In this document: piece by piece, positions 21,572-32,846 of the stretch | Layout of the letters: each line of letters opens with the position of its first letter | How positions within the stretch are numbered: the first letter of the stretch is position 1 | From: Peltaster fructicola | Taxonomy: Eukaryota; Ascomycota; Dothideomycetes | Length of the DNA stretch: 64,000 nt | Assembly: GCA_001592805.2 (NCBI GenBank) | Contig: CP051143.1 | Location: 1,302,001 to 1,366,000, forward strand | Reading direction: 5' to 3' | The notes under the pieces: model-generated | The model's input: the letters and a program-made list of their open reading frames with translations, nothing else | Databases searched by the model: none | Told to the model about the DNA's origin: nothing | Position numbers and translations under genes: made by a program

Positions 21572-22297
21572 CCTGTTTGTGAGATTAATGCTTCACATCG
21601 TGTTAAACCAGTCTTAAGTACTCGACGATTCTGCTGTGCCTCAGAGCTGCATGCTCTGACGCCGCATCGATCGGCACGAGCACTCCTGGAGGGCGGTTGT
21701 ATCTCGCATGCTCCGCGGACGTATGAAGCATAAGCTTGCGATGTAGTAGCTCAGCGCTGTTGGAAGGAATCGAGCGAGTCACGACCCACTGGAGGATTCG
21801 AAGACGAGCTTCTCATCGACTCACGAGTGAAGCAGCAACGTGTCTACAGCTTTCATCCTTCATGGCGGTTTGAGGTTCGACGTTCAAGACACTTGATGAG
21901 CACTGTTACTGCGTCTGACATCTCAATCGCACCTGGTCTTGGTTGTCGCTGATTGTCGTGCCAGCGAAGGTTGGATATCATGGCATGGCTCCGATATGTC
22001 GTAGGAACATCGAAAATTGCGCTAGATGCCTTACGAGTGCTTCACTCAGCTGAGATGGCGACATCTCGAGACAGATATACGCACCTCATCCCAGTAAACT
22101 GAGTAAATCAACCTTGCCTGGCATAGTATGCAGGACATGCGCGATCGGGCATCCTTCAGGTCCTATGATCAACGGCACATTGCCATACGCCTTGCATGAT
22201 TCAGATCAGGATCTGCTCGGCTCATGCATTGGCATTGGCCTTGGCAGGCATATAACTATGGAGCTCTTGATCGCGACTTGCTAATCCAGAACACAAG
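21572..22297. other. Divergent intergenic region
   Basis: About 730 bases between the C2H2 gene (minus) and the apple-like gene (plus). A TATA-like box sits at 22251. No coding region seen. Confidence 0.45.
22251..22258 (+). promoter_or_regulatory. TATA-like element of the apple-like gene
   Basis: TATAACTA within GGCATATAACTATGG lies 47 bases upstream of the ATG at 22298. Confidence 0.35.
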
Positions 22298-23777
22298 ATG
22301 GTTTGTGTATCATGTCTCCTTTCAGTACTGCTGATCAGCCGTGTTGTGGCTCGAGGCTATCTCAGAAGACCTGAAGACCTGCACGACGAAATCGAGGACT
22401 GTTTCAACAGCGATGGAAATGCTGCTTATGGAGAAGCCACGTCGTATGAGCTCGCAACATCGTCTACAGCAACAGGCAGGTCGTCTATAACTGCGCGGTC
22501 AGGTCCTGTCAGTACAATCATTGCAGAGGCCAGTTCACTCGGCTCTTTATCATCTATCTCAGTGCAGCCTATCCCATCGTATACTCCAAGCGTATCGATG
22601 ACGATGGAAAGAGACACTGGATCAATACACTCTGCGAGTTCTGGCGTCCTCAGTAGGACTATCTCGCGGCCATACTCAATCGGTCTCGTCACTGGCTCGG
22701 CGAAGTCTATACCTTTGTCGTGCCCATCACTCAGTACTTCAACGTTGACAACTACGAAGACACTTGCTGAGCTTGTCTACATTTCAGGTACGCATATCTA
22801 GCGCTGGTCGTCCTACCCGGGATTTGCACTGTACCACGACTTGGTTGAGAGGTACTAACGCAGTCGCAGTGATTACAGTTAATAGCTTCACAGTCCCGAT
22901 TTTCACCGTCTCAGGATCTGGCACGTACACTGTTACCTTGATCACCTACGCATCGACGTTCACGAGCTATTATAATGTCACCTCCATGCCTACCTCCACC
23001 ACAATCATAGTGATTCCGGCCACATCTACGACTACGATCCCAGTACGTCGTGAGCTTCTCTTGTGCTTTATCTAACACTCATAGACTTCAGCCGGCTTTA
23101 CGCCGATCTCCTGCTTAGCGATATACCTCAACCCAACGGCAACGACCTATGTCACGACGACGAGATCGACATTCGCCTACTTTACCTCGGTGTCTACTGC
23201 TGCGACATACACAAGTACCATGGTGCGAGTCCCACCTAGCTGATAGACTCCACTAACAGCTCAGACACCGTACACCACTGAGTACATCACGAGCCCAGTC
23301 TTCACAGAGCTTCGAGTGCCTACATATACAGTCACCGAGACGAGGACAGCCGGCAGAGTCTATGCTGCGTGTGCAACAAACAATAGTACGTACTACGAAC
23401 GCTGAGACGCCCGAGACTGAATTCAGTAGTCGCCAGTGTCGCTCCCGAGGGCTCAACATTCTACAGAGTAGACGGCAATGGCACTGAAGTGCTGACAGTC
23501 ACTGCACTGCACGCAGTGGATTGCTGTAACCTCTGTCAGGACGATACAATGTGCACAGGAAGTGCTTTCAACAGCTATATCAACTCTTGCAATCTCTTCA
23601 GAGGATCAATATGTAATGCATCTCGCATCAGCGAAACAGCCAGATACGACCAGGACTTCGTGAGCCTTACAATCTCGTGAGTGCGCGAGGAATGATCGGC
23701 TGATTGCACTGACGACAAACAGCAACAGTGGTTGCGGTCAGTTCGACCTTGTGCCAATACCTTTTCCTCGTGACTAG
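22298..23777 (+). CDS. Secreted Ser/Thr-rich protein with apple/PAN-like Cys module
   Basis: Six exons (22298-22787, 22870-23042, 23085-23222, 23265-23385, 23427-23676, 23723-23777) give 408 residues in one frame. Introns are 41-82 nt with ACTAAC or CTAAC branch boxes in several. A short hydrophobic leader (MVCVSCLLSVLLISRVVA) suggests secretion. Next come about 260 residues rich in Ser/Thr, with TTTT-type strands (TYTVTLITYASTFTSYYNVT) typical of O-mannosylated wall or surface proteins. Near the C-terminus VDCCNLCQDDTMCTGSAF and SCNLFRGSICN form an apple/PAN-like disulfide module, a fold used for carbohydrate or protein binding. No glycosyl hydrolase motif. A distant relative may lie at 29.2 kb. 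The last exon is short and its end less certain. Confidence 0.72.
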
Positions 23778-24035
23778 ACACAGACAGTATCAAATACAAG
23801 GGCTTCTCTGCACACAAGTGTGGTTCATTCTCAGCCAGCGATAGAGCCTACGACAATGCTTCTTGCTTATAACACAAAGACCGCCTTCGATGACAGTAAC
23901 AGAGCCTCCAAGACTGCTTACATTACACAATTCACTGAGCTCTCATGTTGACGATCTAGTGACGACGACGCCCCTCTACGACGACGATGAACTACAACCA
24001 GAAGAGCACTAATTGAGAGTTCAAAGTGTACTGTG
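23778..24035. other. Convergent 3' region
   Basis: 258 bases between converging stop codons, with scattered AC/CGAC-rich sequence near 23960. Nothing coding recognised. Confidence 0.4.
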
Positions 24036-25885
24036 TTACAAGACTACGACACTAGCCTCCAAGATACCTTCTAGAGCCGTCAAGTTCTTCAGCACATCAC
24101 CTGCTGGCAGTCGATCGACCCCGAGTATCATGAGTGCCTCATGCTCGCTTTCATCCACGACGGTAGCTGTCACAGAATCCGTCCTTGCCAGCTCCGAGAG
24201 CGATACATCATCCTGCTCAATAGGAGCCACACTCATGAATCTGATGTTGATCCCAGCTTTACCTAGCACTCCTCCAACCTCACCGATCTTACCAGGCCGG
24301 TCGTAGTTACGACAGATGATCAACGTGCCGGTAGGCACGAACGATGTCCTGAATCGGCCGAGCCGCGAGATGTATGGAGTATTGTTCGATACGAATCCTG
24401 AGATCAGTTGATTGGAGAGCTTCTTTTCATTGTCGGCGGACTGGCCATGCTTTGATCTAGTCGCTGACGGCGAACGATGGTCGAGACGAGTCCGTATCGT
24501 GATCGATGAGGAGTAGCCTTCTCCTTCGATGCTGTCTCTGCTTCGCGACTCATTTATCAGGATACCACGTTCCTTGGCGATGAGCTCGGCGTTGACCATA
24601 TTGATGTTTAGTGTTTCTGCTGTTGTGATAGGACCTAGCAGGCCCTTGAGGAATGCCGCGAACAAAGGCTTAGTCGTGTTTGATGACGCAAGAGTGCCTT
24701 CGTAGAACATATCAAAGCCTGTGCGAGGATTATTCTTGCCAAGCGAGAAATGTTGGGTATAGAGAGAACCCATTTTCTCTGTCAAGGCAATGAATGGCGC
24801 CAAGGTACGATACTCTTCTGGCACGATGATGGGAGCATTCACTGTGAAACGTTAGCTTGTACATCTAGGCTGAGGAAGAGACCATACCAGCACTTCGCGG
24901 CAGCTGCCCAGACAGGATAGACAGTACCTGTGTGCAAACATCGATGGACACATTCTCTTGTGCTTCGATGGTACTGGCGCCGAGATGTGGTGTAGCAACG
25001 ACGTTGGGATGCTTGACCAATTTCGAAGCTGAATCGCCAGCAATAGGTGGCTCGGCAGTGAAGACATCAAGTCCTGCGCCAGCTATGGTGCCTGCTTCCA
25101 ATGCCGCCAAGAGTGCCTCCTCATCAATCATGCCTCCTCGTGCAACATTGAGAATTCGTGCTGTCTTCTTCATGCGTTCGAGCTCTGTAGCTCCGATCAT
25201 GCCCTTGGTAGAAGCGATCAATGGGGTATGGATCGTCAAGAAATCGGCTTGTTCTAGAAGGTCATCCATGGAGGATACAATCTCGACATTAGCAGCTGCT
25301 GCAAGTGAGGGATTTGCATAGGGATCGTAAGCGATGAGCCTCATACCCAAGCCTCCTGCAGCTCTAGCCACCGTCAAGCCAACTGCGCATGGTCAGTCGT
25401 TGTAGGGAAGAAAGATCTGACGCACCTTTGCCAAGGCCGATGATGGAGAGTGTCTTTGCCTTTACTTCAATGCCAACGAGACGACTCCTAGACCACTTGC
25501 CGTCTTTCATGCTTGCATCGGCCACGCCAATGTTTCTTGCAACAGCCAGAAGCAACGCGATTGTGTGCTCAGCAGCGGCATTGATGTTGCCTTGAGGACT
25601 GTTTATGACGATGATGCCGAGCTTGGTGGCTGCCTCGAGATTGACATTGTCGACGCCAACACCAGCTCTTGCGACGACTCTTAGCTTCCTGCCTGCCTTT
25701 AACAAAGAAGCGTTAACCTTGGTTTCGCTGCGAACGATCAATGCATCGTAGTCGCCGATGATCTTCTCTAACTCTTCACCGCTGAGTCCTAACTTCTGGT
25801 GGACTTCGAGAGAGGCTTCCAAGAGCTTGAGACCATCTGCTGAGACCTTCTCGGAGATCAGTACCTTAGATAGCTTGGCGTGCAT
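24036..25885 (-). CDS. D-3-phosphoglycerate dehydrogenase, long form with ACT domain
   Basis: First enzyme of the phosphorylated serine pathway: 3-phosphoglycerate plus NAD+ to 3-phosphohydroxypyruvate. Three minus-strand exons (25426-25885, 24888-25382, 24036-24841) encode 586 residues. The nucleotide-binding domain shows ARAGVGVDNVNLEAATKLG, LSIIGLGKVGLTVARAAGG with the Rossmann GxGxxG, LNVARGGMIDEEAL and the catalytic His in ATPHLGAST. An intervening regulatory domain follows, then a C-terminal ACT domain (IICRNYDRPGKIGEVGGVLG) that binds serine for feedback control in enzymes of this type. About 45 Ser/Arg-rich residues between the last two domains look like an insertion. The start MHAKLSKVLISEKV has a good context (TTCACAATG); an upstream in-frame Met at 25990 is less likely. 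Confidence 0.93.
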
Positions 25886-26537
25886 TGTGAAGTGGTACTT
25901 TGTAAGGGAGAAGCTGGCTTTCGATATTTTGGTAGATTGGTATTTCTCGAGGGTACGAAATTTCAAGTACTGCTTCGCTTCAGATCCCACGTCAAGCGCT
26001 CAGCTGGTGATCTGTCGTGTGGTGTCGCTGACCAACACCCTCCCTGGTATATGCACCCCGCACAGTATGTGGAGGTGATACAGTTGGGGTAGCACGGGTA
26101 TGTAGGATCCATGCTATCAGCATCAGGCCCTTAATGCTGTAGTACAGCTGTGCGAAGGCTAGTCGATCTGCTTTCTGGTCGCCATACTGATCGGCGTCTG
26201 TTGTCCTGAGATTCCTAGAGCTCTGCAACCCTACGTGCCGGGCAGACAGTCTCACAGTGGGTTGATCGTGTCGCTTCTTATCACCCTAGCAATACAACTT
26301 ATGTCCTGTGGCCAATGGTACGGGAAGATAGAGAGCTGGAGGCACCGGTATACTTGCATTGATAGAGACTGCTTGACGCGCTCTGCACGGTCCAATCGTG
26401 GCGCCAGAGTCGGAGCAAAGTGTTGCTGTCGAGAAGTGATCGGCTTGCGAGTGGAGTCACTGATGGCCGTGAGTTGACTCAGCTGCAGACCTCTTGTACT
26501 ACCATGCAGTGACTGCATGAGCGTGATGGTATTCGCT
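25886..26537. other. Intergenic region
   Basis: About 650 bases upstream of the dehydrogenase gene and downstream of the LAMTOR2-like gene. No gene supported. Confidence 0.45.
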
Positions 26538-27125
26538 TCAGAATATCTTGGTTGTGCCATCGATAGGCATTTGAAAGCCAGTCTGTTCGAAGTCGTCTGC
26601 AATCGCATTCGCCATTGCTTCTAGTTTGCGTCGTTGCAGTCGTAGTATCATGTTGGAAGCAACACTGACGACACTGCTCGCTCTTGATGATGGTCCGCCG
26701 TCTCTGGATCCAGGCACGGAATCTGCATCATCAACTGGATACTGCTCATCATCAGGACCCTCAGATGTGGTCTTTGGCTCGAAGTTCGACCTCCTTGGTG
26801 GCACACCGCCCTCGAGCACCAGTAGAAGTTGCGGTTGTACACGCGTGGCGATGATATTGTTGGTCTCGGCCTCAATGGTCAAGGCGCGCAGACGATCCTG
26901 TAGCTTTCCGAACGTCACTCGACCTTCCTCATCAACGGCATTAGAAGCATCGTGCTCCTGCCAAGCAAGCGTCACAATGGCCACCTGGCGCCGTAGCAAT
27001 TTGGCGTCTCCAGCACCACTCTGTGCCAGCAGTGTGCCATTCGGTGTCATAAGCCACCATTGCTTGCAGAGCTTCTCATCTATGTTCTGTGCGAATAGCT
27101 CGGTGAGTGCTTTCGTGTTGATCAT
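26538..27125 (-). CDS. Roadblock/LC7 protein, LAMTOR2/EGO-like
   Basis: Single exon on the minus strand, 195 residues. The first 60 residues line up well with LAMTOR2/p14: MINTKALTELFAQN for the first helix, LMTPNGTLLAQSGAGDAKLL for the two strands and turn, and RRQVAIVTLAWQEHD for the next helix. Roadblock pairs of this type form the core of Ragulator in animals and of the EGO complex in yeast, which tether Rag GTPases and TORC1 at the lysosome or vacuole. The later part differs from the animal protein: a Pro/Ser/Asp-rich insert of about 50 residues (from GGVPPRRSNFEPK) separates TRVQPQLLLVLEGG from the last helix. It is followed at 0.5 kb by a LAMTOR1-like gene on the same strand. Confidence 0.75.
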   Translation of the reverse strand: MINTKALTELFAQNIDEKLCKQWWLMTPNGTLLAQSGAGDAKLLRRQVAIVTLAWQEHDASNAVDEEGRVTFGKLQDRLRALTIEAETNNIIATRVQPQLLLVLEGGVPPRRSNFEPKTTSEGPDDEQYPVDDADSVPGSRDGGPSSRASSVVSVASNMILRLQRRKLEAMANAIADDFEQTGFQMPIDGTTKIF

Positions 27126-27635
27126 CGTGGCGGATTCAAGCTTGTGTCCATAACCGGTGCGAGGTCGTCGCGAGCTCCTCGTTCAATATCGATTGTGCGT
27201 GCATGCGGACTTCTGCGCGCCAGAGATCTCCATTGTCGGACGTCACCGACGGCAGTGGCTACGCACAATGATAGGGATGCAGAAAGCCAATGCTCAGACC
27301 TGAAATCTTGATAGGGAGTTTCGAATGACATCGCCCGAGATTTTGACTTTGGACGTCATCATGCAAGCTGCGGATCCTCTTATCATCACATGCGACATAT
27401 TGCGATGGTCACGAGTGCTGAGATCGTCGCGAGCACATACTGTGTGTGTTAAGATGGACCCGAATAATAAAACTTGAATGTTTATACAGCTGCTGATATC
27501 GAGTACTCTAAATACTGGACAGAACTTGGCCAGTGGAAGCACAAGTTCGTCTACATCGCGAGGAATAGCGACAATCGAGGACAAAGCAAATGGGTATCAT
27601 CCGGCTGCGCAATATCATAGCAAGACTCTTCCGAT
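27126..27635. other. Intergenic region between the two Ragulator-like genes
   Basis: About 510 bases with no credible gene; open frames on the minus strand lack protein character. Contains 3' sequence of the LAMTOR1-like gene and the promoter of the LAMTOR2-like gene. Confidence 0.45.
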
Positions 27636-28216
27636 CTAAACCTCTCGTCGTACATTACTCTGATCTGTCTGGCGCAGACGACCCAGGTCGATAACCAGGT
27701 TTCCAGTATAGCTTCCCTTGACAGTCACATCGTTGTCTGTGTCACTGGCATGAATGTCCTTTAGCCACGCCTGTTCAATCTCTTCGTCCGTATGCTCATC
27801 TTGGTCCTTGATCGTAGGCTGTTGAGTTCGCAAGCCTTTTAAGGAGAGGTAGGACAGGTTGGGCGTAAGGTGGTGCTCCCCTTCGATGTGATCGGCATGC
27901 AGGACATCGATCATATTACTGGGAGCTCAAGTCAGTTGCTGTGGCAGGGTACAGCATGCGTGACTTACTCTGCCGCACGAGCAGTGATCTGTTCCAGCAC
28001 TTCACGTTCTCGCCTAACCTCCTCTTCATCCGGTTGAGCGTCTAGGTCGTCGGTCTCTATGGCTCCATATTGAGCGATGGGACTGTCGTCAAGCAATCTG
28101 TCGGTATCTGTGCGACGCTGTATACTGTCAGCTCACTGCAGGCACGTCCTGCTTCAAAGACTCACATCATGCGAGGGATGCCGATCTAGTCCTAAGCAGG
28201 ATGCACAAACACCCAT
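27636..28216 (-). CDS. Lipid-anchored LAMTOR1/Meh1(Ego1)-like protein
   Basis: Three minus-strand exons (28166-28216, 27969-28117, 27636-27918) encode 160 residues. It begins MGVCASCLGLDRHPSHD: Gly 2 for N-myristoylation and Cys 4/Cys 7 for palmitoylation, the double anchor used by LAMTOR1 and yeast Meh1/Ego1 to sit on the lysosome or vacuole. Next come RRTDTDRLLDDSPIAQYGA, an acidic linker and a helix (VRREREVLEQITARAADNMI) that in LAMTOR1 wraps round the roadblock subunits. The C-terminal part ends GNLVIDLGRLRQ. The match is to overall layout and a few blocks, so family assignment is likely rather than certain. Exon 1 was found by searching upstream for the lipid-anchor start. The second acceptor (28118) keeps frame. 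Confidence 0.78.
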
Positions 28217-29195
28217 CAGGTGATCGTGGGACGGAGATCAAAGCGGTCAAGGCCTGAGTATGACATCTGCAGGTACCGAGAGAACGCGCTGAGCTGAGCC
28301 GTGATAGAGTGTTGCGCGGGTGTAAAGCTGATCTTGCGATCGAGACAGCGACGCGTTGCTCGAAGCGGCTCTGCCAAGGCTCCCGAGATTCGCAGCGGTC
28401 GTTCCAGCAACACCACTTTCAGCTCTTCCAACGATCATCCTGCATTCAACAACACTGCGAGATCCGTCCTCATCATTGGGTAGAGCACTCATCTTGCACG
28501 TGTTGTGTGCAGCATACATTCCCTTGAAGCAACCATCAGCGAAATTGCCATGCGAGCTCGTTTCAATGAGAGACATGTTCATCTCAGCTCCCGTTACAGC
28601 TCGAACATGTCTTACCTCTTCGATCATTGTTCTCACGTCTGGCGCAATTGCGTTATTCAACATTCCGCGCTGCACCACGTACTCTCTTTCGGGGTCAGAT
28701 GCAAAACAAGAGAATGGATGATCTGCAAGGTAAAGCTATAAGACCTGCTATAGAGAAGGCATTCCAGTAAGGGGCCGGATATGCTCGCAGATGCATACGT
28801 GCCTGAATACCACCTCCATGGTATGACACCGATTTACTGACTTCAACAGACGTTCTGTTGCCTGCCAACATTGACGGGACAACCATTGCACTCGCTCATA
28901 GGGTCCTCGAGTCTATACCAACACTGCGATGCACGTCTTTCGTGTTACGATCACTCTACCTTCCACTCCATCCCCAGCCTGAGCGATTTGCCACTCCTAC
29001 ACGACTCACCTGCAAGGCCCACCGAGAGAATACTCCTGGCTGGGCACAGTATTGGTGCTACATCCTGACTTCCTAGCTACGAGAATATAAGGACTCTGCA
29101 GCGGCAGGCTTCGGTTCGATATCACTCGCACAGCATCATCCCAGTTCGCAAAGGAAGTCTCTCGCACGTCACTCGTTCGCTGCGACACTTTCAAG
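28217..29195. other. Divergent intergenic region
   Basis: About 980 bases between the LAMTOR1-like gene (minus) and the large Ser/Thr-rich gene (plus). Overlapping open frames at 28247-28678 (minus) and 28356-28721 (plus) contradict each other and show no family motif. A TATA-like box lies at 29084. Confidence 0.45.
29084..29090 (+). promoter_or_regulatory. TATA-like element of the large secreted protein gene
   Basis: AATATAA within GAGAATATAAGG, 106 bases upstream of the ATG at 29196. Confidence 0.4.
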
Positions 29196-32100
29196 ATGCG
29201 TTCCATACTCGCACCGGCATTATGCCTCTCGCTTGTTCACCAGTCCGTCGCATACATTCCTCACTCTTTAAAGCAAGTCGCCGAGCGAGACGTCGAGCTT
29301 GAGCAGTCAGGCAGTATCTTGTCTTGGTTTTCACAGCTCTTCAAACGATCAAGCTCGAACGGTCGACGACAAAATGTTTGTTACGAGGACGATTACTACA
29401 ACTTCGTCAGCAATGCAACCTTCGGTCAAGCCTTCTGCCAGGCCTACTTGGACTACCCAGACACAACTACCACACTAGATGGCACAAGCACAACGTAAGT
29501 GCTTTGCAAGCTCGCAAAGCTTCGACTGACAAACCCCAGCACGTTGAGAACCATTATCAGCACACAATTCATCACTCGCACCGACCTCATTCGAGCAACT
29601 CCAGTATCCACCGTCACAGTCACAGTCTCACCTCCGCTTGCAAAACGCGACAGTGCTGTCGTTGCTCAGGGTTTCGCACAGTTCGAAGCTCTGGCAGCTG
29701 CAGCGGGCTCGCCAGTCGACGCTGCTGACCTATCTGCTTCGTTCTCGAGCGCTTGTGCATGCCAGACATATGGAGGTGCCACTGTGACTGAGACCGCAGC
29801 TGTGGTCGTAAGCAAGCTACTGATCCATCAGCGCATACTTGCTGACCATCGTATAGACCAAAACACTCGCAGGCTTCGTGCGATCGACGACAACGCTAAC
29901 AACTACCCAGACTGTCAACGCTGGAGTCACAACTGTCACAGTCACTACGCCTCTACCCGTCACGGCGCTACCCGTTAGCACACATGTTGGCGTCTCGCTA
30001 CCAGTAGTAGCGCCACCACCCTCTATACAGGTTTCCGCTCCACAGCAGCCATCTGCCGTGGCACCAGTGTCGGCATCACCCATCGTTGGCACTCCTGCTT
30101 CGCCTACCGGTTTGTCCTTCAGCTGCCCGGGAGCCAACGGCACCACAGTCAGTCAGTTGGTCGACAATGAGCGATTCGACTATCTCATTATGTGTGACTA
30201 CGACTATCCAAAGGAAGACACTTTCTACGCAGAGCTGGCGTACAACAGCTTTGCAGAATGTGCTGCTGCTTGCTCAATGGCTGATGCGTACTTCGACAAC
30301 TCCTTCTGCCAGGTCGCTGTTTACTATCCCAACGCAAACGCCGACGGATTTAACTGTCTGCTCAAGCCAGCAACTCAGACCGGTGTCAGCACGCCAGGTG
30401 TTAATGCTGCTGTATTGCAGCTCATAGCTCTGGGTGTCGGCAGCGCTGCTCCTAGCGGTACAGGAACAACCCTGCCTGGTGGCTTCGCTCCTCAGTCTTC
30501 GTCTATCCCTGTCTCGGTAGCAAGCTCTAGCGTCTCCAGCCTCATGGGTAATGGTAGCTCTACTAGTCTCCCGATCATCACTCCAGCTCCTGTCGTACCG
30601 GTAGGCCGTGCAGCACAAGCCTTCACTGCCTTCACAACCTATGTTTCTGATGGCACCACCTACTCTACTGGCTCAGAATTCTCGACGTACTTCAGCGGCA
30701 ACGGCTCATGGTACTCAATCTATTACAATACCTGGAGTCTGGCATGGGCAGCGGCTACCACAGTCGTGGGTATTGGTTCAGATTCAAGCGAAGTTGCACA
30801 GACAAATTCGACAACTTACTCTACCACTCATAATGGTGATGGCACCTACGTGCAAGTGACGAACACAACCGTGATCTCCTACACATACTACCCTACTGAG
30901 ACGGTGGCGAACTCAACTGACACCATTGTTTACTCTACCTTCGCCAGCAATGGTACATTCCTCACTGCATCCACCACCGTCATTTACGGCATTGCAACAT
31001 CCAGCAACGGAGGTACTTATTTCTCTACTGGTGGATCTGGTGGCGCCGCGACCACTCCTCCAGATGTGTCTGCATTTTCTACTGTGTTCGTCAGCACGTC
31101 AATCACAGCAAACGGAAACAGTGGCAGCGTCATCTTGCTCAGTGGTGCAACATCGGGTGGAGTTTTCTTCTCAACTGGCGGCGTAGCTTCACCATCCTCC
31201 ACCCAAACGGTCATTTCCAGCACCACTGTCGACTCCTCGGTCACTAGCACTGCCCCTGCAGCCTCCACAGGAGTGGTACCTCCTGTCTCCGTGATCGTCA
31301 ACTCTGGTTTCAGCAGTGGAGGCACCTTCTTTTCGACCAATGGTGTGATCCCACAGCCTTCGTCCACTCCCATCGCAATCGCCGTACCACCCGTTTCTAT
31401 CATCGTCAGCTCTGGCTCTACTACTGGTGGCACATACACTGCGGCATCGGGTGTGATTCCTCCGGCGAGCTCATCATCTACGGATACCATCCCTGGCCTT
31501 CCATCTACGATCAGCCAGTACGTACCACCAGTCGTGACAACATCTGTCTCAGGCTCCTTGGTGACTACAACTTTGTCATCGACAATGAGTGATGTCTCGT
31601 CTGCATCAGCTGCATCATCGTCAGATGATTACTGCAACCCAGACTTGTACTTCTGTTACACAACCAATGGTTTGAGGACCAGAGTTCCGATTTCGTCCAC
31701 GGCTCCAGTTACGATCCCTGGTTTGCCAAGCACGGCCGTTGTATACACACCACCGATCTTGACAACATCCATCTCTGGCTCCCTGGTGACCTCGGTCTTG
31801 TCACTACCATCCAGCGATATCTCATCTGCGTCCTCAGCTTCATCAGACGATTACTGCAATCCAGCCTTATACTTCTGTTACACGACCAATGGCTTGAGAA
31901 CACGAGTACCCATCTCATCGATACCAGTATCTACAGGATCTCTACCACTTTCAACGCCTGCCAGCAGTGGTACAGGGCCCTTGAGCTCACCAGCACCGTC
32001 TTCAGGAGCGAGTCAATCGGTGCCAGAATCCAGTGCCTCTCCGTCTTCGTCACCCAGTGGTACCGTGCTCTCGCCGGCTACCAACCTTCCAAGCTCATCA

Positions 32101-32846
32101 ATTCCCTCTGGCTCTGCGCCTGTGTCGAGCGCAACGTCCAGTGGCGCGGAATCCTCGCCAGTACCGACGCCCTCAATTCCAGTGTATCCTGGAGGAGGTT
32201 ACGTTCCGCCAGCGCCTCCATCTTCCTCGGATTCAACATCTTCTGATTACTGCGATGGCATACTATTCGACTGCATCACTCTGTCTAATGGTTTGAGAAC
32301 AAGAATTCCACACACCTCGACACCAGTGTCCATCAGCGGAAGCCTGCCAATCATACCAGCCAGTTTGTCATCGTTACTCATCCCAACTGGAACGGGCTCA
32401 CTGCCAGTCATACCAACTGGAACAGGTTCATTGCCGATTGCGACACCAAGTCTTCCTCCTTCGTTCTCACTACCCCTGCCGTCAGGCTCCATGAGCGGCT
32501 CACTACCAATCCCGTCGGAGAGCTTCCCAGGTACTGGCTCGATCAGCGGCTCCTCCCAGTCCCCACTGCACCAGCATCTGACACACCATTCTCAGACTCT
32601 GGTCTGCCTAGAAGTGGTCCACCATTTACAAGCAGTGGAGCTGTGCCACCAGTCACAGACATCCCACCTCCACTCACGACAGGTCCAGTGACAGCACTCC
32701 CATCCTCCTTCGCAGGCTACAACTGCTCACAAGCAACCACGACAGTCTTCACTACGGTTACCTTGTTTGGCTGTTACTCTAACTGTCCGTCAAACGCAGC
32801 GTACACACCAGGTTTGACTGCATTTGGTGAGGTTCCACCAACCTGA
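29196..32846 (+). CDS. Large Ser/Thr-rich secreted protein with repeated Cys modules
   Basis: Four exons (29196-29494, 29540-29807, 29857-32530, 32596-32846) give 1163 residues in one frame. A signal peptide (MRSILAPALCLSLVHQSVAY) is followed by a Cys-containing N-terminal domain (VCYEDDYYNFVSNATFGQAF). TTTLTTTQTV-type Ser/Thr strands come next, then a Cys module (CDYDYPKEDT, AECAAACSMADAYF, FNCLLKP) reminiscent of apple/PAN folds. The middle has short repeats ending GGTYFSTGG, GGVFFSTGGV and GGTFFSTNGV. Then two nearly identical 75-residue units centred on SDDYCNPDLYFCYTTNGLRT appear, with a third divergent copy. The end is Pro/Ser-rich with a last pair of Cys blocks. A surface or wall protein is likely. 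There is no terminal hydrophobic GPI signal. The last intron (65 nt, CTGAC branch) is required to reach the conserved end. Confidence 0.82.
31489..31935 (+). repeat. Tandem 225-bp coding repeat (two units) in the Ser/Thr-rich gene
   Basis: Unit 1 runs 31489-31713 and unit 2 about 31714-31935. Each encodes IPGLPST, a Ser/Thr stretch and a SDDYCNPxLYFCYTTNGL core followed by RTRVPIS. A weaker third core, with DYCDGILFDC and NGLRTRIP, lies at about 32240-32310. Units differ at many synonymous sites, so the duplication is not recent. Confidence 0.8.

Noticed and set aside
28247-28678. 143-codon open frame upstream of the LAMTOR1-like gene (minus)
   Set aside because: No domain, overlapped by an equally long plus-strand frame, and placed where a promoter is expected.
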